Below, in pieces: positions 16,298 through 25,168 of a DNA stretch of 49,682 nucleotides. The position numbers and the translations under genes are program-made. Position 1 is the first letter of the stretch. The number at the start of each line of letters is the position of its first letter. The notes under the pieces were generated by a model. The model had not been told where the DNA came from. It did not search any database and saw nothing but the letters and a program-made list of their open reading frames with translations. Source of the stretch: Rhizobium sp. Q54 (GTDB lineage Bacteria > Pseudomonadota > Alphaproteobacteria > ATCC43930 > CGMCC-115725); contig CAMATN010000023.1 of NCBI GenBank assembly GCA_945861155.1, positions 1-49,682 on the forward strand. The letters are read 5' to 3'.

Positions 16298-16621
16298 ATG
16301 CCGCGAGTGACGTATATCGATACCGCCGGAAAGGAGACGACGCTCGACATCGACGTCGGCACCAGCGTCATGCAGGCCGCCGTCTTCAACGGGGTCGACG
16401 GCATCGTCGCCGAATGCGGCGGCTCGTGCATGTGCGCGACCTGCCACGTCTATGTGCGCGACGACCAGCTCGCAAAACTTCCGCCGGTCGGCGAAGACGA
16501 GGAGGCGATGCTCGAAGGCACCGCCAGCGAACGCCGCCCGAACAGCCGCCTGTCGTGCCAGCTTGTCGTGTCGGCGGAGATGGAGGGGCTCGTCGTCTAC
16601 CTGCCGGAGACGCAGACTTGA
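16298..16621 (+). CDS. [2Fe-2S] ferredoxin, adrenodoxin/putidaredoxin type
   Basis: 107 residues. Cluster ligands are Cys40, Cys46 and Cys49 (ECGGSCMCATCHV) and Cys87 (RLSCQ), with an extra Cys44 inside the loop. Such ferredoxins pass single electrons from an FAD reductase to a cytochrome P450 or Rieske oxygenase. The reductase is the next gene (16731), but no oxygenase is in the window. An AGGGACAG site lies upstream. Confidence 0.95.
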   Translation: MPRVTYIDTAGKETTLDIDVGTSVMQAAVFNGVDGIVAECGGSCMCATCHVYVRDDQLAKLPPVGEDEEAMLEGTASERRPNSRLSCQLVVSAEMEGLVVYLPETQT

Positions 16622-16635
16622 CCGAGTCCGGACCC

Positions 16636-16713
16636 GTAGGGCGGGTGGAGCGTAGCGCAACCCGCCCCCTCGGCGGCATGAACGGCGGGTTACGCTTCGC
16701 TCACCCGCCCTAC
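16636..16713. repeat. Long inverted repeat between ferredoxin and its reductase
   Basis: Arms 16636-16666 (beginning GTAGGGCGGGTGGAGCGTAG) and 16684-16713 are near-perfect reverse complements around a 17-base spacer. The GTAGGGCGGGT...ACCCGCC pattern is a dispersed element in many proteobacteria. It would form a stable stem in the mRNA between two co-oriented genes, and so may set their relative expression. Confidence 0.85.
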
Positions 16714-16730
16714 GAGAATCGGTGATCCGC

Positions 16731-17969
16731 ATGGCCTCCGACGGAGTGGTCATCGTTGGGGCGAGTCATGCCGGGTTTCAGGTGGCGGCCTCGCTGCGCC
16801 AGGCCGGCTTCGACGGCCGGGTCGTGCTGATCGGCGACGAGCCGGTGCTGCCCTATCAGCGCCCGCCGCTGTCGAAGGATTACCTCGACGGCAAGATCGG
16901 CGTCGATCTGCTGCTGATGCGGCCGGAGGCGTTCTACCGCGACCATCGCATCGATTACCTGCCGGGCGTCCGGGCGACCGGGATCGATCGGGCCGGCAAG
17001 AGCGTGCAGCTCGCCGGTGGCAAGCGCCTTGGCTACGGCCATCTCGTGCTCGCCACCGGCGCGCGCAACCGGGTGCCGCCATTGCCCGGCATCGAGCTTG
17101 ACGGGGTGTGCTATCTGCGGACGCTCGCCGAGACCGAGGCGTTGCGCCAGCGCCTGGCCGCGGCCGAGCATGTCGTCGTGATCGGCGCCGGGTTTATCGG
17201 TCTCGAATTCGCCGCGGTCGCGCGCGCCCACGGCAAGCACGTGTGCATCCTCGAACTGACCGACCGGGTCATGGGCCGGGTCGTCGCGGTGCCGACCTCG
17301 CTGTTCTTCGCCGAGGCGCATGCCCGCGCCGGGGTCGCGTTCCGCTTTGGCGCGCAGGCGGTGCGGATCGCCGGCAATAACGGCAGGGTCGAGCACGTCG
17401 AGCTGGCCGGCGGCGACAAGTTGCGCGCCGATCTCGTGCTGATCAGCATTGGCGTCGTGCCGAACGGCGAATTGGCGGCGGCGGCCGGGCTCGCGGTGGC
17501 CAACGGCATCGTCGTCGACGAGATGCTGTCGACCGCCGACCCGGCGATCTCGGCGATCGGCGATTGCGCCGCCTTCCCGTGCCGGCACGCCGATGGCAAC
17601 CCGACCCGCCTCGAAGCGGTGCAGAACGCCGCCGATCATGCCCGCTGCGTCGCCGACCGGCTGGTCGGCAAACCGCATCCCTACACCGCGCTGCCGTGGT
17701 TCTGGAGCGAGCAGGGGCCGCTCAGGCTGCAGATCGCCGGGCTGACCACGGGCCAGGACCAGAGCGTGCTGCGCGGCGACCCCGCGAGCGGCGCGTTCTC
17801 GGTGTTCTGCTATCGCGGCGGAGAGCTGCTCGGCATCGAATCGGTCAACCGGCCGGCGGACCACGCGCAGGCGCGCCGCCTGCTCGCCGCCGGGCGCCAG
17901 GTCACCCCCGACCAGGCCGCCGACGACAGCTTCGACCTGCGCGCCGCCGCAGCCGCGCGGGTGGGGTAA
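16731..17969 (+). CDS. FAD-dependent ferredoxin reductase (rubredoxin/putidaredoxin reductase type)
   Basis: 412 residues. Oxidises NAD(P)H and reduces the ferredoxin encoded just upstream. Two dinucleotide-binding motifs are present: VVIVGASHAGFQVA at the N-terminus for FAD and VVVIGAGFIGLEFA at about residues 143-156 for NAD(P). The PYQRPPLSK segment and the ISAIGDCAAFP motif also bind FAD. The C-terminal reductase domain has the WFWSEQG motif. The ATG at 16731 was preferred over a GTG nine bases upstream; neither has a strong ribosome binding site. Confidence 0.92.
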   Translation: MASDGVVIVGASHAGFQVAASLRQAGFDGRVVLIGDEPVLPYQRPPLSKDYLDGKIGVDLLLMRPEAFYRDHRIDYLPGVRATGIDRAGKSVQLAGGKRLGYGHLVLATGARNRVPPLPGIELDGVCYLRTLAETEALRQRLAAAEHVVVIGAGFIGLEFAAVARAHGKHVCILELTDRVMGRVVAVPTSLFFAEAHARAGVAFRFGAQAVRIAGNNGRVEHVELAGGDKLRADLVLISIGVVPNGELAAAAGLAVANGIVVDEMLSTADPAISAIGDCAAFPCRHADGNPTRLEAVQNAADHARCVADRLVGKPHPYTALPWFWSEQGPLRLQIAGLTTGQDQSVLRGDPASGAFSVFCYRGGELLGIESVNRPADHAQARRLLAAGRQVTPDQAADDSFDLRAAAAARVG

Positions 17970-18090
17970 CGCCCCGACAACTCAATTCAAGCTTCGGCCG
18001 GCAGGCGATTGTCGGGACAGCGGGCGCGTTTCCAGGGCCATCGGCGTTCTCTCCCAAGTAGGGGCGGGCGACAGCGGAGAGTGCGGCGCG

Positions 18091-18522
18091 ATGAAACACG
18101 ATTTCTACGACGACGCCTACCTGCGCGACATCCTGACGAGCGCCCGCACGATCGCGGTGGTCGGCGCCAGCCCGCGCCCGTCTCGGGCGAGCCACGGGGT
18201 CATGCGCTATCTGCAGCGCCAAGGCTATCGCGCGATCCCGGTCAATCCGTTCGCGGCCGGCGACACGATCCTCGGCGAGCGCTGCTATGCCTCGCTCGGC
18301 GAGATCCCGGAAACCGTCGACATGGTCGATATCTTCCGCCGGAGCGAAGCCGCCGGCGAAGCGGTCGACGAGGCGATCGCGATCGGCGCCAAGGCGGTGT
18401 GGATGCAGCTCGGGGTCGTCGATGAAGCGGCCGCGTCGCGCGCCGAGGCGCACGGCGTCAAAATCGTGATGGACCGCTGCCCGGCAATCGAGATTCCGCG
18501 GCTCGGCATGACGCGCGGCTGA
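18091..18522 (+). CDS. CoA-binding protein (YccU-like)
   Basis: 143 residues of the CoA_binding_2 family, Rossmann-fold proteins similar to the N-terminal domain of succinyl-CoA synthetase alpha and of ADP-forming acyl-CoA synthetases. Conserved segments are TIAVVGASPRPSRASHGVM and VNPFAAG near the N-terminus, and the C-terminal MDRCPAIEIPRL. The cellular role is not established for the family. GGAGAG is found upstream. Confidence 0.9.
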   Translation: MKHDFYDDAYLRDILTSARTIAVVGASPRPSRASHGVMRYLQRQGYRAIPVNPFAAGDTILGERCYASLGEIPETVDMVDIFRRSEAAGEAVDEAIAIGAKAVWMQLGVVDEAAASRAEAHGVKIVMDRCPAIEIPRLGMTRG

Positions 18523-18728
18523 CCATCCCGGTCTGCCCCGTGTCCACGCCATGTCCACGCCATGTCCGCCGACTGCTTGACGTCGCGACCGCGAACGCGT
18601 TATCCCTCCGCCGCGGCTGAGGGGCGTCCAGAGCGTGAGCCAACCCGGCCGGGCGCCCGGCGAATTCTTGGATTGTGTGCTCCGGCTTTGATGATCGCAC
18701 GTACAAGCCGCCGTTTTTGCGATAGATC
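18523..18728. other. Intergenic region before the polysaccharide locus
   Basis: 206 bases without a gene. It contains a short tandem of an 11-base word (CATGTCCACGC type) at 18540-18568. The A/T content rises from about 18660 towards the epimerase start, which would suit a promoter, but no clear consensus boxes can be named. Confidence 0.5.
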
Positions 18729-19739
18729 ATGACGGTTCTGGTTACGGGCGCTGCCGGGTTCATCGGCTTTTCGCTTGCCGCGCGCCTGCTGCGTGACGGG
18801 GCGAATGTTTTCGGCATCGACAATCTTTGCCCGTATTACGATGTGGCGCTGAAAGAGTCCCGGCTGGCGCTGCTGCGACGGTATCCGGGGTTCCGCTTTG
18901 CCCTGGTCGACATTGCCGAGCGCGGCGCCGTCGAGAGCCTGTTCGAGCGCGAGCGGTTCGACACGATCGTCCACCTGGCCGCCCAGGTCGGGGTGCGCTA
19001 TTCGCTCGAACAGCCGCTCAGCTATGTCGACAGCAACCTCGTCGGCTTTGCCCATGTTCTCGAAGGGGCGCGAGCCCAGCGCGTGCGGCATTTGCTGTTC
19101 GCCTCGTCGAGTTCGGTGTACGGAGCCAACCGCAAGCTGCCGTTTTCGGAAAGCGACAACGTCGACCACCCGATCACGCTCTATGCGGCGACCAAGAAGG
19201 CAAACGAGTTGACCGCGCACAGCTATGCCCATTTGTTCGGGCTGCCGTGTACCGGGCTCAGGTTTTTCACGGTCTATGGCCCCTGGGTGCGGCCTGACAT
19301 GGCGCTGTTCAAGTTTGCCCGGGCGATCGTCGCGGGGGAAGAGTTGCCCGTCTACAACGAGGGCCGGATGGTGCGCGACTTCACCTATATCGACGACGTT
19401 GTCGAAGCGGTCGTTCGGTTGATGGCGATCCCGCCGGCGGCAGGCCGCGACGACGCGGCGGCGGTGCCCGAGGCAACCGCCGCGCCGTATCGCATCTTCA
19501 ATATCGGCAATGGCCGAACGGTCGAGCTGATGCACTATATCCGCACTCTCGAACGCTGTCTCGGCCGCCCGGCGCGGCTCCAGCTGTTGCCGATGCAGCC
19601 CGGGGACATGGTCGCCACGCTCGCCGATGTGACCCGGCTTGAGCGCGCCATCGCCTACCGTCCGGCCACCGCCGTGGAGGACGGGGTCGGCCGGTTTGTC
19701 GAATGGTATCGGGCGTATTACCGAACGGCGCCGCCGTGA
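18729..19739 (+). CDS. NAD-dependent epimerase, UDP-glucuronate 4-epimerase-like
   Basis: 336 residues of the extended SDR family. Cofactor motif TGAAGFIG is at residues 6-13, the active-site YAATK at about 152-156, and family segments FGIDNLCPYYDVALKESRL, LAAQVGVRYSLEQP and FFTVYGPWVRPDMA match UDP-glucuronate 4-epimerases (LspL/Cap1J type), which supply UDP-galacturonate for surface polysaccharides. A loop rich in Ala and Asp at about 237-255 is longer than usual. It opens the glycan locus and would feed the glycosyltransferases that follow. Confidence 0.9.
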   Translation: MTVLVTGAAGFIGFSLAARLLRDGANVFGIDNLCPYYDVALKESRLALLRRYPGFRFALVDIAERGAVESLFERERFDTIVHLAAQVGVRYSLEQPLSYVDSNLVGFAHVLEGARAQRVRHLLFASSSSVYGANRKLPFSESDNVDHPITLYAATKKANELTAHSYAHLFGLPCTGLRFFTVYGPWVRPDMALFKFARAIVAGEELPVYNEGRMVRDFTYIDDVVEAVVRLMAIPPAAGRDDAAAVPEATAAPYRIFNIGNGRTVELMHYIRTLERCLGRPARLQLLPMQPGDMVATLADVTRLERAIAYRPATAVEDGVGRFVEWYRAYYRTAPP

Positions 19740-19823
19740 ACGATCTCGGGATTATATCGGTATTCGATCGCCTCCAGAGGTTTTTGGGGCGGTGGCGACG
19801 GTTGGTAGCGAGAGCCGGAAATT

Positions 19824-22800
19824 ATGAAATCACTGGAGCTTCTCTGCCAGGAGCACGAGGGGAAGATATGCGATAAATGGTCGCTGTACCTGACCGAGTA
19901 TGAGAATCTGTTCGACAAATACCGCGAACGGCCGGTCCGTCTGCTGGAAATAGGCGTTCAAAACGGCGGCTCGCTTGAGATCTGGCGCAAGTTTTTCCCC
20001 GACGCGGAACGGATCGTCGGATGCGACATCGACCGCAACTGCGCCAGTTTGCAGTTCGACGACCCGCGAATCGGCCTCGTTTTGGCCGATGCCAATACCG
20101 ATGCCGCCGAGCGGCAAATATCGGCGCAGTGCACCTCCTTCGATATCGTCATCGATGACGGCTCGCACCGGTCCGACGACATCGTCCGGAGCTTTTCACG
20201 CTATTTCCCTTATCTGGACGATGGCGGGGTTTACGTCGTCGAAGATTTGCATTGCAGCTACTGGAAGGAGTACCCCGGCAGCCCATTCCATGCTGGAGGC
20301 TTGTTCCACCCGAGCGCCGCCATCGGCTTCTTCAAGCTACTGGTGGATATCGTCAATCACGAGCATTGGGGTATCGACAAGACACGCATGGAATTGTTGC
20401 TGAACTTCCAGCAGCGCCACGGCGTGCATCTCGACGAGAATGCTCTCGGAACGATCCACTCCGTCAAATTCGTAAATTCGCTTTGTATTATAAAGAAAAA
20501 GGAAGCCCGGCAAAATATTCTGGGTGCAAGGGTCGTCAGCGGCATCGCCGAAATGGTCGCCCCGGGGATCGGCACGCTCGATGGAACGACCAGCCAGGCG
20601 CCGGACCAACGCAACAACGCGTGGAGCGTTCGCGGCGCGATCAACTACGAGGATTTGCTGCGTGCCGAAGTCGCCGAAACGATCCGGCTGGTGCGAAACG
20701 GCGATCGGAGGATCGCGGAACTGGAGGCGCGGGTCGCGCGCACCGCGGTAGCGATCGACGGCGCGGCAGCCGATGCGGCGGCCAAAGCCCTGCGCGCCCG
20801 GCTCGACATGGCTCATGCCGAACTGCGCGCGACCCATGCAAGGCTCGGTCAGATGCGGGTCGAACTGCGCGCTGCGGAAATTGCCGCCTCGGCCGCGACG
20901 CGGCAATCGACCGATCGCGACGCGGCCCATGTGCGGGAGCGCGCCGAATGGGAGGCGCAGCTTGCCGGCGCCGTGCGGGCGAAAGAGGAGGCCGAATGGG
21001 CGCGCGCGGGTTTCGAGCAGGAACTGACGATCAAGCGCGACGAACTGGCGGGCTTGCTGTCGTCGACGTTGTGGCAGAGCACATATCCGCTGCGGCTCCT
21101 CGGGGCGAGGCTGCCGAGCCCGGTGCGGCGGGATTTGCGCCGCGTCGCGCGGGTGATCTGGCGGGCAGCCCGATTGACCCGATTGAAACACCCGCCCGCG
21201 CCGCGCGTCGAGCGCCCGGTGGGCGAGGCGGCCGCGGTCACGCTTGAAGCGCCGACCACGGGCCCGGCGCAACAGCGGACCGCTTCCGATATTGTGATGG
21301 TCTCCGGTTTTCCGGGGACCCCGAGCGAAGCCTACCGAGTGCTCAATCCGCTCTCGGTGCTTCAGGAATTCTACCGGGTGCAGGCGATCACGGCCGGCGA
21401 GATCGGTTTTCACGCCGAGCTGTTGAAACAGGCCTCGATCATCGTGCTGTTCCGGGTTCCCTGGTCGCCGCAACTGGCCGATATCGTAAAAGCAGCCCGA
21501 GCCAACGGGTGCCTGATTGTTTACGATATCGACGACTACGTGTTCGAGCCGGCCATCGCCAAGCCGAGCATCATCGACGGCATGCGATTTCTCAGCCCAT
21601 CCGAAGTAAAAACCTATCATGTCGGAGTGCAGGCGTATCGCAAAGCATTGGAGCAGGCCGATTACTGTATCCTGACGACAGAATTTTTGGCAGCCCGGGT
21701 GCGGGAGTTGGGGAAGACCGCCTATGTCTTACCCAACGCGGTCGATCCCGGTATGTTGCGCCGCTACGACGAAGCGTTGAGGCGACGACAGCAGCGCGGC
21801 TCAAACAAAAAATTGCGTATCGGCTATGCCGCCGGCACGCTGACCCATCAGCGCGATTTTGCGGTGGTGCGCACTGTCCTCGCGAGCCTGCTGGCGGCGC
21901 GCGACGATCTGATCTTGACGATCGTCGGGCATATCGACATCGCCGAGTACCCGGATTTGGCGGCATTGTCGCATCGCATCGAGATCAGGCCGCCGGTTCC
22001 CCATAACGAGTTGCCCGAAGAGCTGGCGCGGTTCGACATCAACATCGCTCCGCTTGAAATCGGCAACCCGTTCTGCGAGGCCAAGAGCGAACTCAAGTTT
22101 TTCAACGCGGCGCTGGTTGAAGTCCCGACCGTGGCAAGTGCCACGGCGCCGTTTCGGGCGGTGATCCGACACGGCCAGAGCGGCTTTCTCGCGGAAACCG
22201 AGACGCAGTGGCGGGATGCGCTAAACACGCTTCTCGACGATTCGCAATTGCGGACGCGCGTCGGAAAATTGGCCCGCAGCGAGGCGATGCGGCAGTTCGG
22301 CCCGGGAACGATGCGCACCCAGGTCAAGCTGGTCTTCGACGAATTATGGCGCCATCGACGCCCGGTGACCCGATCGCGCGGGGCCGGGTACGACCAGTTC
22401 CTGTACGCGATCAATTACGCCGCGGCGCCGCTTCATCCGGCACAAGCTCGCCCGCCGGCCCGGCCCCGCATCGACCAGGGCGCCGCGCCGCTCAATCTTC
22501 ACTGGATCGTTCCGGCTTTTGCGGTCGGCTGGGGCGGCATGACAAACATTTTCCGGATCATCCAGCAACTCGAAAAATCCGGGCACCGGAATACATTATG
22601 GGTCCACAATCTGCCCCCGAGCCTACCGAACGGGCGCACGGTGTCGGAATATTATCGCGATTTGATCGTCAACCATTTTCCGCCGATCGAAGCCGAAATC
22701 TACCCGCTGCCTTCCGATCTCGATCAGATATCGGGCGACGCGGTGATCGCCACCGACCATTTCTCGGCCTATCCGGCGCGGGCCGTCGCGAAAGTCGCTC

Positions 22801-23576
22801 GCCGGTTCTACTTTCTGCAGGATAACGAACCGGCATTCAACCCGGCCGGGTATGCGGCGCTGTTCGCCGAAGCGACTTACCGCTTCGGGTTCGACGCGCT
22901 GAGCAATGGCGAGTGGCTGCACGCGCTGGCGCAGCGATATGGCATGTGGTCGATGAAGTGGGAACAAGCGGCTGATCCCGAATATTATTTCACACGCGAT
23001 ACGGAACAACGGCTGCCGTCGCATGTCGCGTTCTATGCGCGACAGGAAACGCCGAGGCGCGCGGTAGAACTGGGCTATCTTGCCTTTGAGTTGCTGGCCC
23101 GCGATGGCTTCGAATTCCATGTCGACTTGTTTGGAGGCGCGCATCCGCCGCCGGATTTGCCCTACCCGTTCACGCATCATGGCGTCCTGTCCGGCGGCCA
23201 ACTTGGAGATTTGTATCGGCGCGCATCGATCGGCATGGTGTTTTCCGCGACCAATTATTCGATCATCCCGCGGGAAATGATGGCTTGCGGCCTGCCGGTC
23301 CTCGAATTGAACTCGGAAAGCTCGCGCTGCGCGTTCCCCGACGGCGTCGCCGAGCTCGCCGATCCGACGCCGGAGAGCGTTGCCGCCCATTTGAAGAGCC
23401 TGCTTCTGGACGAGGCGCGCCGCGCGCAGCTGGCGCGGCAGGCGCTCGACTTCCTTGTCGATTTCAGCTGGGAAAAATCGGGCCGCGATATCGAGGAGGC
23501 GTTGCTGTTTCGGCTCGGCCGGATGAAGCCGGCGGCGCGCGCTCCAGAGCTCCTCGATTCGGCGGCGGGGCAGTAG
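19824..23576 (+). CDS. Four-part fusion: methyltransferase, coiled coil, GT4 glycosyltransferase, WsaF-like glycosyltransferase
   Basis: 1250 residues. Residues about 25-200 are a class I SAM methyltransferase of the CmcI/Methyltransf_24 type (LLEIGVQNGGSLEIW, DIVIDDGSHRSDDIVRSF, GGVYVVEDLHCSYW). Residues about 280-410 are a charged, heptad-rich coiled coil, ending in an amphipathic stretch (STLWQSTYPLRLLGARLPSP) as found before GT domains. Residues about 490-850 are a GT-B GT4 domain (LIVYDIDDYVFEP, GYAAGTLTHQRDFA, CEAKSELKFFNAAL). Residues about 888-1225 match the WsaF rhamnosyltransferase type (HWIVPAFAVGWGGMTNI, FYFLQDNEPAF, FSATNYSIIPREMMACG). No membrane helix. It could extend and methyl-cap a glycan on the cytoplasmic side. 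It follows the epimerase by 84 bases. Confidence 0.88.
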   Translation: MKSLELLCQEHEGKICDKWSLYLTEYENLFDKYRERPVRLLEIGVQNGGSLEIWRKFFPDAERIVGCDIDRNCASLQFDDPRIGLVLADANTDAAERQISAQCTSFDIVIDDGSHRSDDIVRSFSRYFPYLDDGGVYVVEDLHCSYWKEYPGSPFHAGGLFHPSAAIGFFKLLVDIVNHEHWGIDKTRMELLLNFQQRHGVHLDENALGTIHSVKFVNSLCIIKKKEARQNILGARVVSGIAEMVAPGIGTLDGTTSQAPDQRNNAWSVRGAINYEDLLRAEVAETIRLVRNGDRRIAELEARVARTAVAIDGAAADAAAKALRARLDMAHAELRATHARLGQMRVELRAAEIAASAATRQSTDRDAAHVRERAEWEAQLAGAVRAKEEAEWARAGFEQELTIKRDELAGLLSSTLWQSTYPLRLLGARLPSPVRRDLRRVARVIWRAARLTRLKHPPAPRVERPVGEAAAVTLEAPTTGPAQQRTASDIVMVSGFPGTPSEAYRVLNPLSVLQEFYRVQAITAGEIGFHAELLKQASIIVLFRVPWSPQLADIVKAARANGCLIVYDIDDYVFEPAIAKPSIIDGMRFLSPSEVKTYHVGVQAYRKALEQADYCILTTEFLAARVRELGKTAYVLPNAVDPGMLRRYDEALRRRQQRGSNKKLRIGYAAGTLTHQRDFAVVRTVLASLLAARDDLILTIVGHIDIAEYPDLAALSHRIEIRPPVPHNELPEELARFDINIAPLEIGNPFCEAKSELKFFNAALVEVPTVASATAPFRAVIRHGQSGFLAETETQWRDALNTLLDDSQLRTRVGKLARSEAMRQFGPGTMRTQVKLVFDELWRHRRPVTRSRGAGYDQFLYAINYAAAPLHPAQARPPARPRIDQGAAPLNLHWIVPAFAVGWGGMTNIFRIIQQLEKSGHRNTLWVHNLPPSLPNGRTVSEYYRDLIVNHFPPIEAEIYPLPSDLDQISGDAVIATDHFSAYPARAVAKVARRFYFLQDNEPAFNPAGYAALFAEATYRFGFDALSNGEWLHALAQRYGMWSMKWEQAADPEYYFTRDTEQRLPSHVAFYARQETPRRAVELGYLAFELLARDGFEFHVDLFGGAHPPPDLPYPFTHHGVLSGGQLGDLYRRASIGMVFSATNYSIIPREMMACGLPVLELNSESSRCAFPDGVAELADPTPESVAAHLKSLLLDEARRAQLARQALDFLVDFSWEKSGRDIEEALLFRLGRMKPAARAPELLDSAAGQ

Positions 23577-23589
23577 GGCGGGGCAGTAG

Positions 23590-24414
23590 ATGGACCAGAG
23601 CATCGAATTGGCGCCGGGAGCGAGCGTCGCGGTCGCGTGTCCTTGCTGCGGCGGACTGTCACTGGAAATTTTCGAGGACACCCTCGACACCGAGGGCAAT
23701 ATCGTCACGATCGAGATCTGCCTGGTTTGCAGCGCGCTCGTCAACCGGTCGAGCCTCGGGCGGTTTGTGGCGGCGCCCGAAAACCTGCGCGACGTCCAGA
23801 CCAGCTACCTGAACAATGCCTACCCGGTCGATCGCCATATTCACGCCGCGCTGGAGGAAGAGCTCGGAGCACATCGCGGGACGCTCGATTTTTTCCTGGC
23901 CGAGGCCCGGCCCGATCGCGACCCGGCCGAGCTTGTCTTTGCCGAGATCGGGATCGGCCGCGGGACATTCATCCGCTCCGCGGCGACGCTGTTTCGAAAA
24001 TGCTACGCCGTCGATCTCGACTACGATCTCTTCGAAGCGACCCGCGAGCATATGGCGGTCCCGCGCAACATCGTGCTGCTCAATTCGATCGAGCGCGTGC
24101 CCGAGCCGATAGATGTCGTCGTCGCGTGGCATTCGCTGGAGCACGTGCCGCGGCTTTTCGATCTGGTTTCCGCGGTTCGAAAGGCCCTAACCCCCGGCGG
24201 TTACCTGTTCTTTCAGGTCCCGCTCTATCGGCCTAACCATCTGGCCGAGAGCCATTACGTGTTCCTTAACCGCCGAGCCATCGCGGTTCTTGCCGAGATT
24301 CAGCGTTTCGACTTGATCGGAATGTGGACAGACCATTCTCGCGCCTGCCTGGCCGGGCTTTTGCGCAAACCCCCCGAAGCAACGACCCGGGCCGAGGCGC
24401 CGCCGAGCGATTAG
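23590..24414 (+). CDS. Class I SAM methyltransferase with N-terminal Cys4 motif
   Basis: 274 residues. A CPCCGG...CLVC pattern at residues 17-47 suggests a small zinc ribbon, as in sugar C-methyltransferases and related enzymes. The methyltransferase fold follows: LVFAEIGIGRGTFIRSA (SAM loop), CYAVDLDYDLFE, VVVAWHSLEHVPRL and GGYLFFQVPLYRP. It starts 13 bases after the fusion gene, over a duplicated 12-base word (GCGGGGCAGTAG at 23565-23576 and 23578-23589), so it is co-transcribed. It probably methylates a nucleotide sugar or the growing glycan. Its stop overlaps the stop of the opposite-strand gene. Confidence 0.82.
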   Translation: MDQSIELAPGASVAVACPCCGGLSLEIFEDTLDTEGNIVTIEICLVCSALVNRSSLGRFVAAPENLRDVQTSYLNNAYPVDRHIHAALEEELGAHRGTLDFFLAEARPDRDPAELVFAEIGIGRGTFIRSAATLFRKCYAVDLDYDLFEATREHMAVPRNIVLLNSIERVPEPIDVVVAWHSLEHVPRLFDLVSAVRKALTPGGYLFFQVPLYRPNHLAESHYVFLNRRAIAVLAEIQRFDLIGMWTDHSRACLAGLLRKPPEATTRAEAPPSD

Positions 24415-25157
24415 CCCGGTTCGGCGGCATACTCGCGCGATTGGGCCGGCTCGCGCTTGCGCTCGATCGGCGGATCGAGCTGCTGCTTTACCACCAGGGC
24501 TGTGCCGGTGTTGTTCAGCCACACCGGAAACTCGAAGAAAATCGGCCGGTATTCGGGATTTACGTCGCAGAAATCGGCGAGCGCCTGACGAACGCCGCCT
24601 TGCCCGGTCTGATCGAGATCGCCCGAAATCGCCCCGACATCGTGCAGCACCATCAGTCCGTTAGGGCACAGCAGATCGGCGCACAAGGCGATGTCGTGCG
24701 CGGCCGAGGCGTAGTCATGCGCGCCATCGATGAACATCAGCTCGAAGGGCGCCTCGGCTTTCAGTATCTGCTTGCACGGCTCGTCGTATGAAAAATGCGG
24801 AACGATCGTCACGTAATCGGCGACCCGGGCGGCGGCGACATGCTTTGCCGCGATCCGCTGATAGTGCGGGGCTGGTTCGAGCGTGATCAGCTTGCCATAG
24901 CCGTTTTGCTTCAGCGCATGGCCGATGATGACGGCCCCGGTGCCGATATGCGTCCCGACTTCGAGCACGCGGCGCGGACGCAAGCTGACCGCGAGGCTGA
25001 AGATCAGATTCTGGACACCCTTGTCGGAATGACCCGGGGCCTCCTTATCGGCGGCCATCCGTTTCAGCGTGCGGCCGACGCGCCAGCTGTTGAGCGAACC
25101 GTCGAATATGGAGCCAACGGTCCAACCGCGGGAATTTTCAGGCTGATAAAGATACAT
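24411..25157 (-). CDS. Class I SAM methyltransferase (Methyltransf_24 / O-methyltransferase-like)
   Basis: 248 residues. The SAM loop is VLEVGTHIGTGAVIIGHAL at about residues 65-83, followed by ELMFIDGAHDYASAAHDI, then CPNGLMVLHDVGA, the typical acidic and Asp motifs of this family. The region GQGGVRQALADFCDVNPEY resembles cephalosporin-hydroxylase-like and glycan O-methyltransferases. It is the last gene of a leftward run that begins with the ABC permease, 11 bases after the GT4 gene. Its stop codon overlaps that of the convergent gene at 24412-24414. Confidence 0.82.
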   Translation of the reverse strand: MYLYQPENSRGWTVGSIFDGSLNSWRVGRTLKRMAADKEAPGHSDKGVQNLIFSLAVSLRPRRVLEVGTHIGTGAVIIGHALKQNGYGKLITLEPAPHYQRIAAKHVAAARVADYVTIVPHFSYDEPCKQILKAEAPFELMFIDGAHDYASAAHDIALCADLLCPNGLMVLHDVGAISGDLDQTGQGGVRQALADFCDVNPEYRPIFFEFPVWLNNTGTALVVKQQLDPPIERKREPAQSREYAAEPG

Positions 25158-25168
25158 CGTTAATCGCC

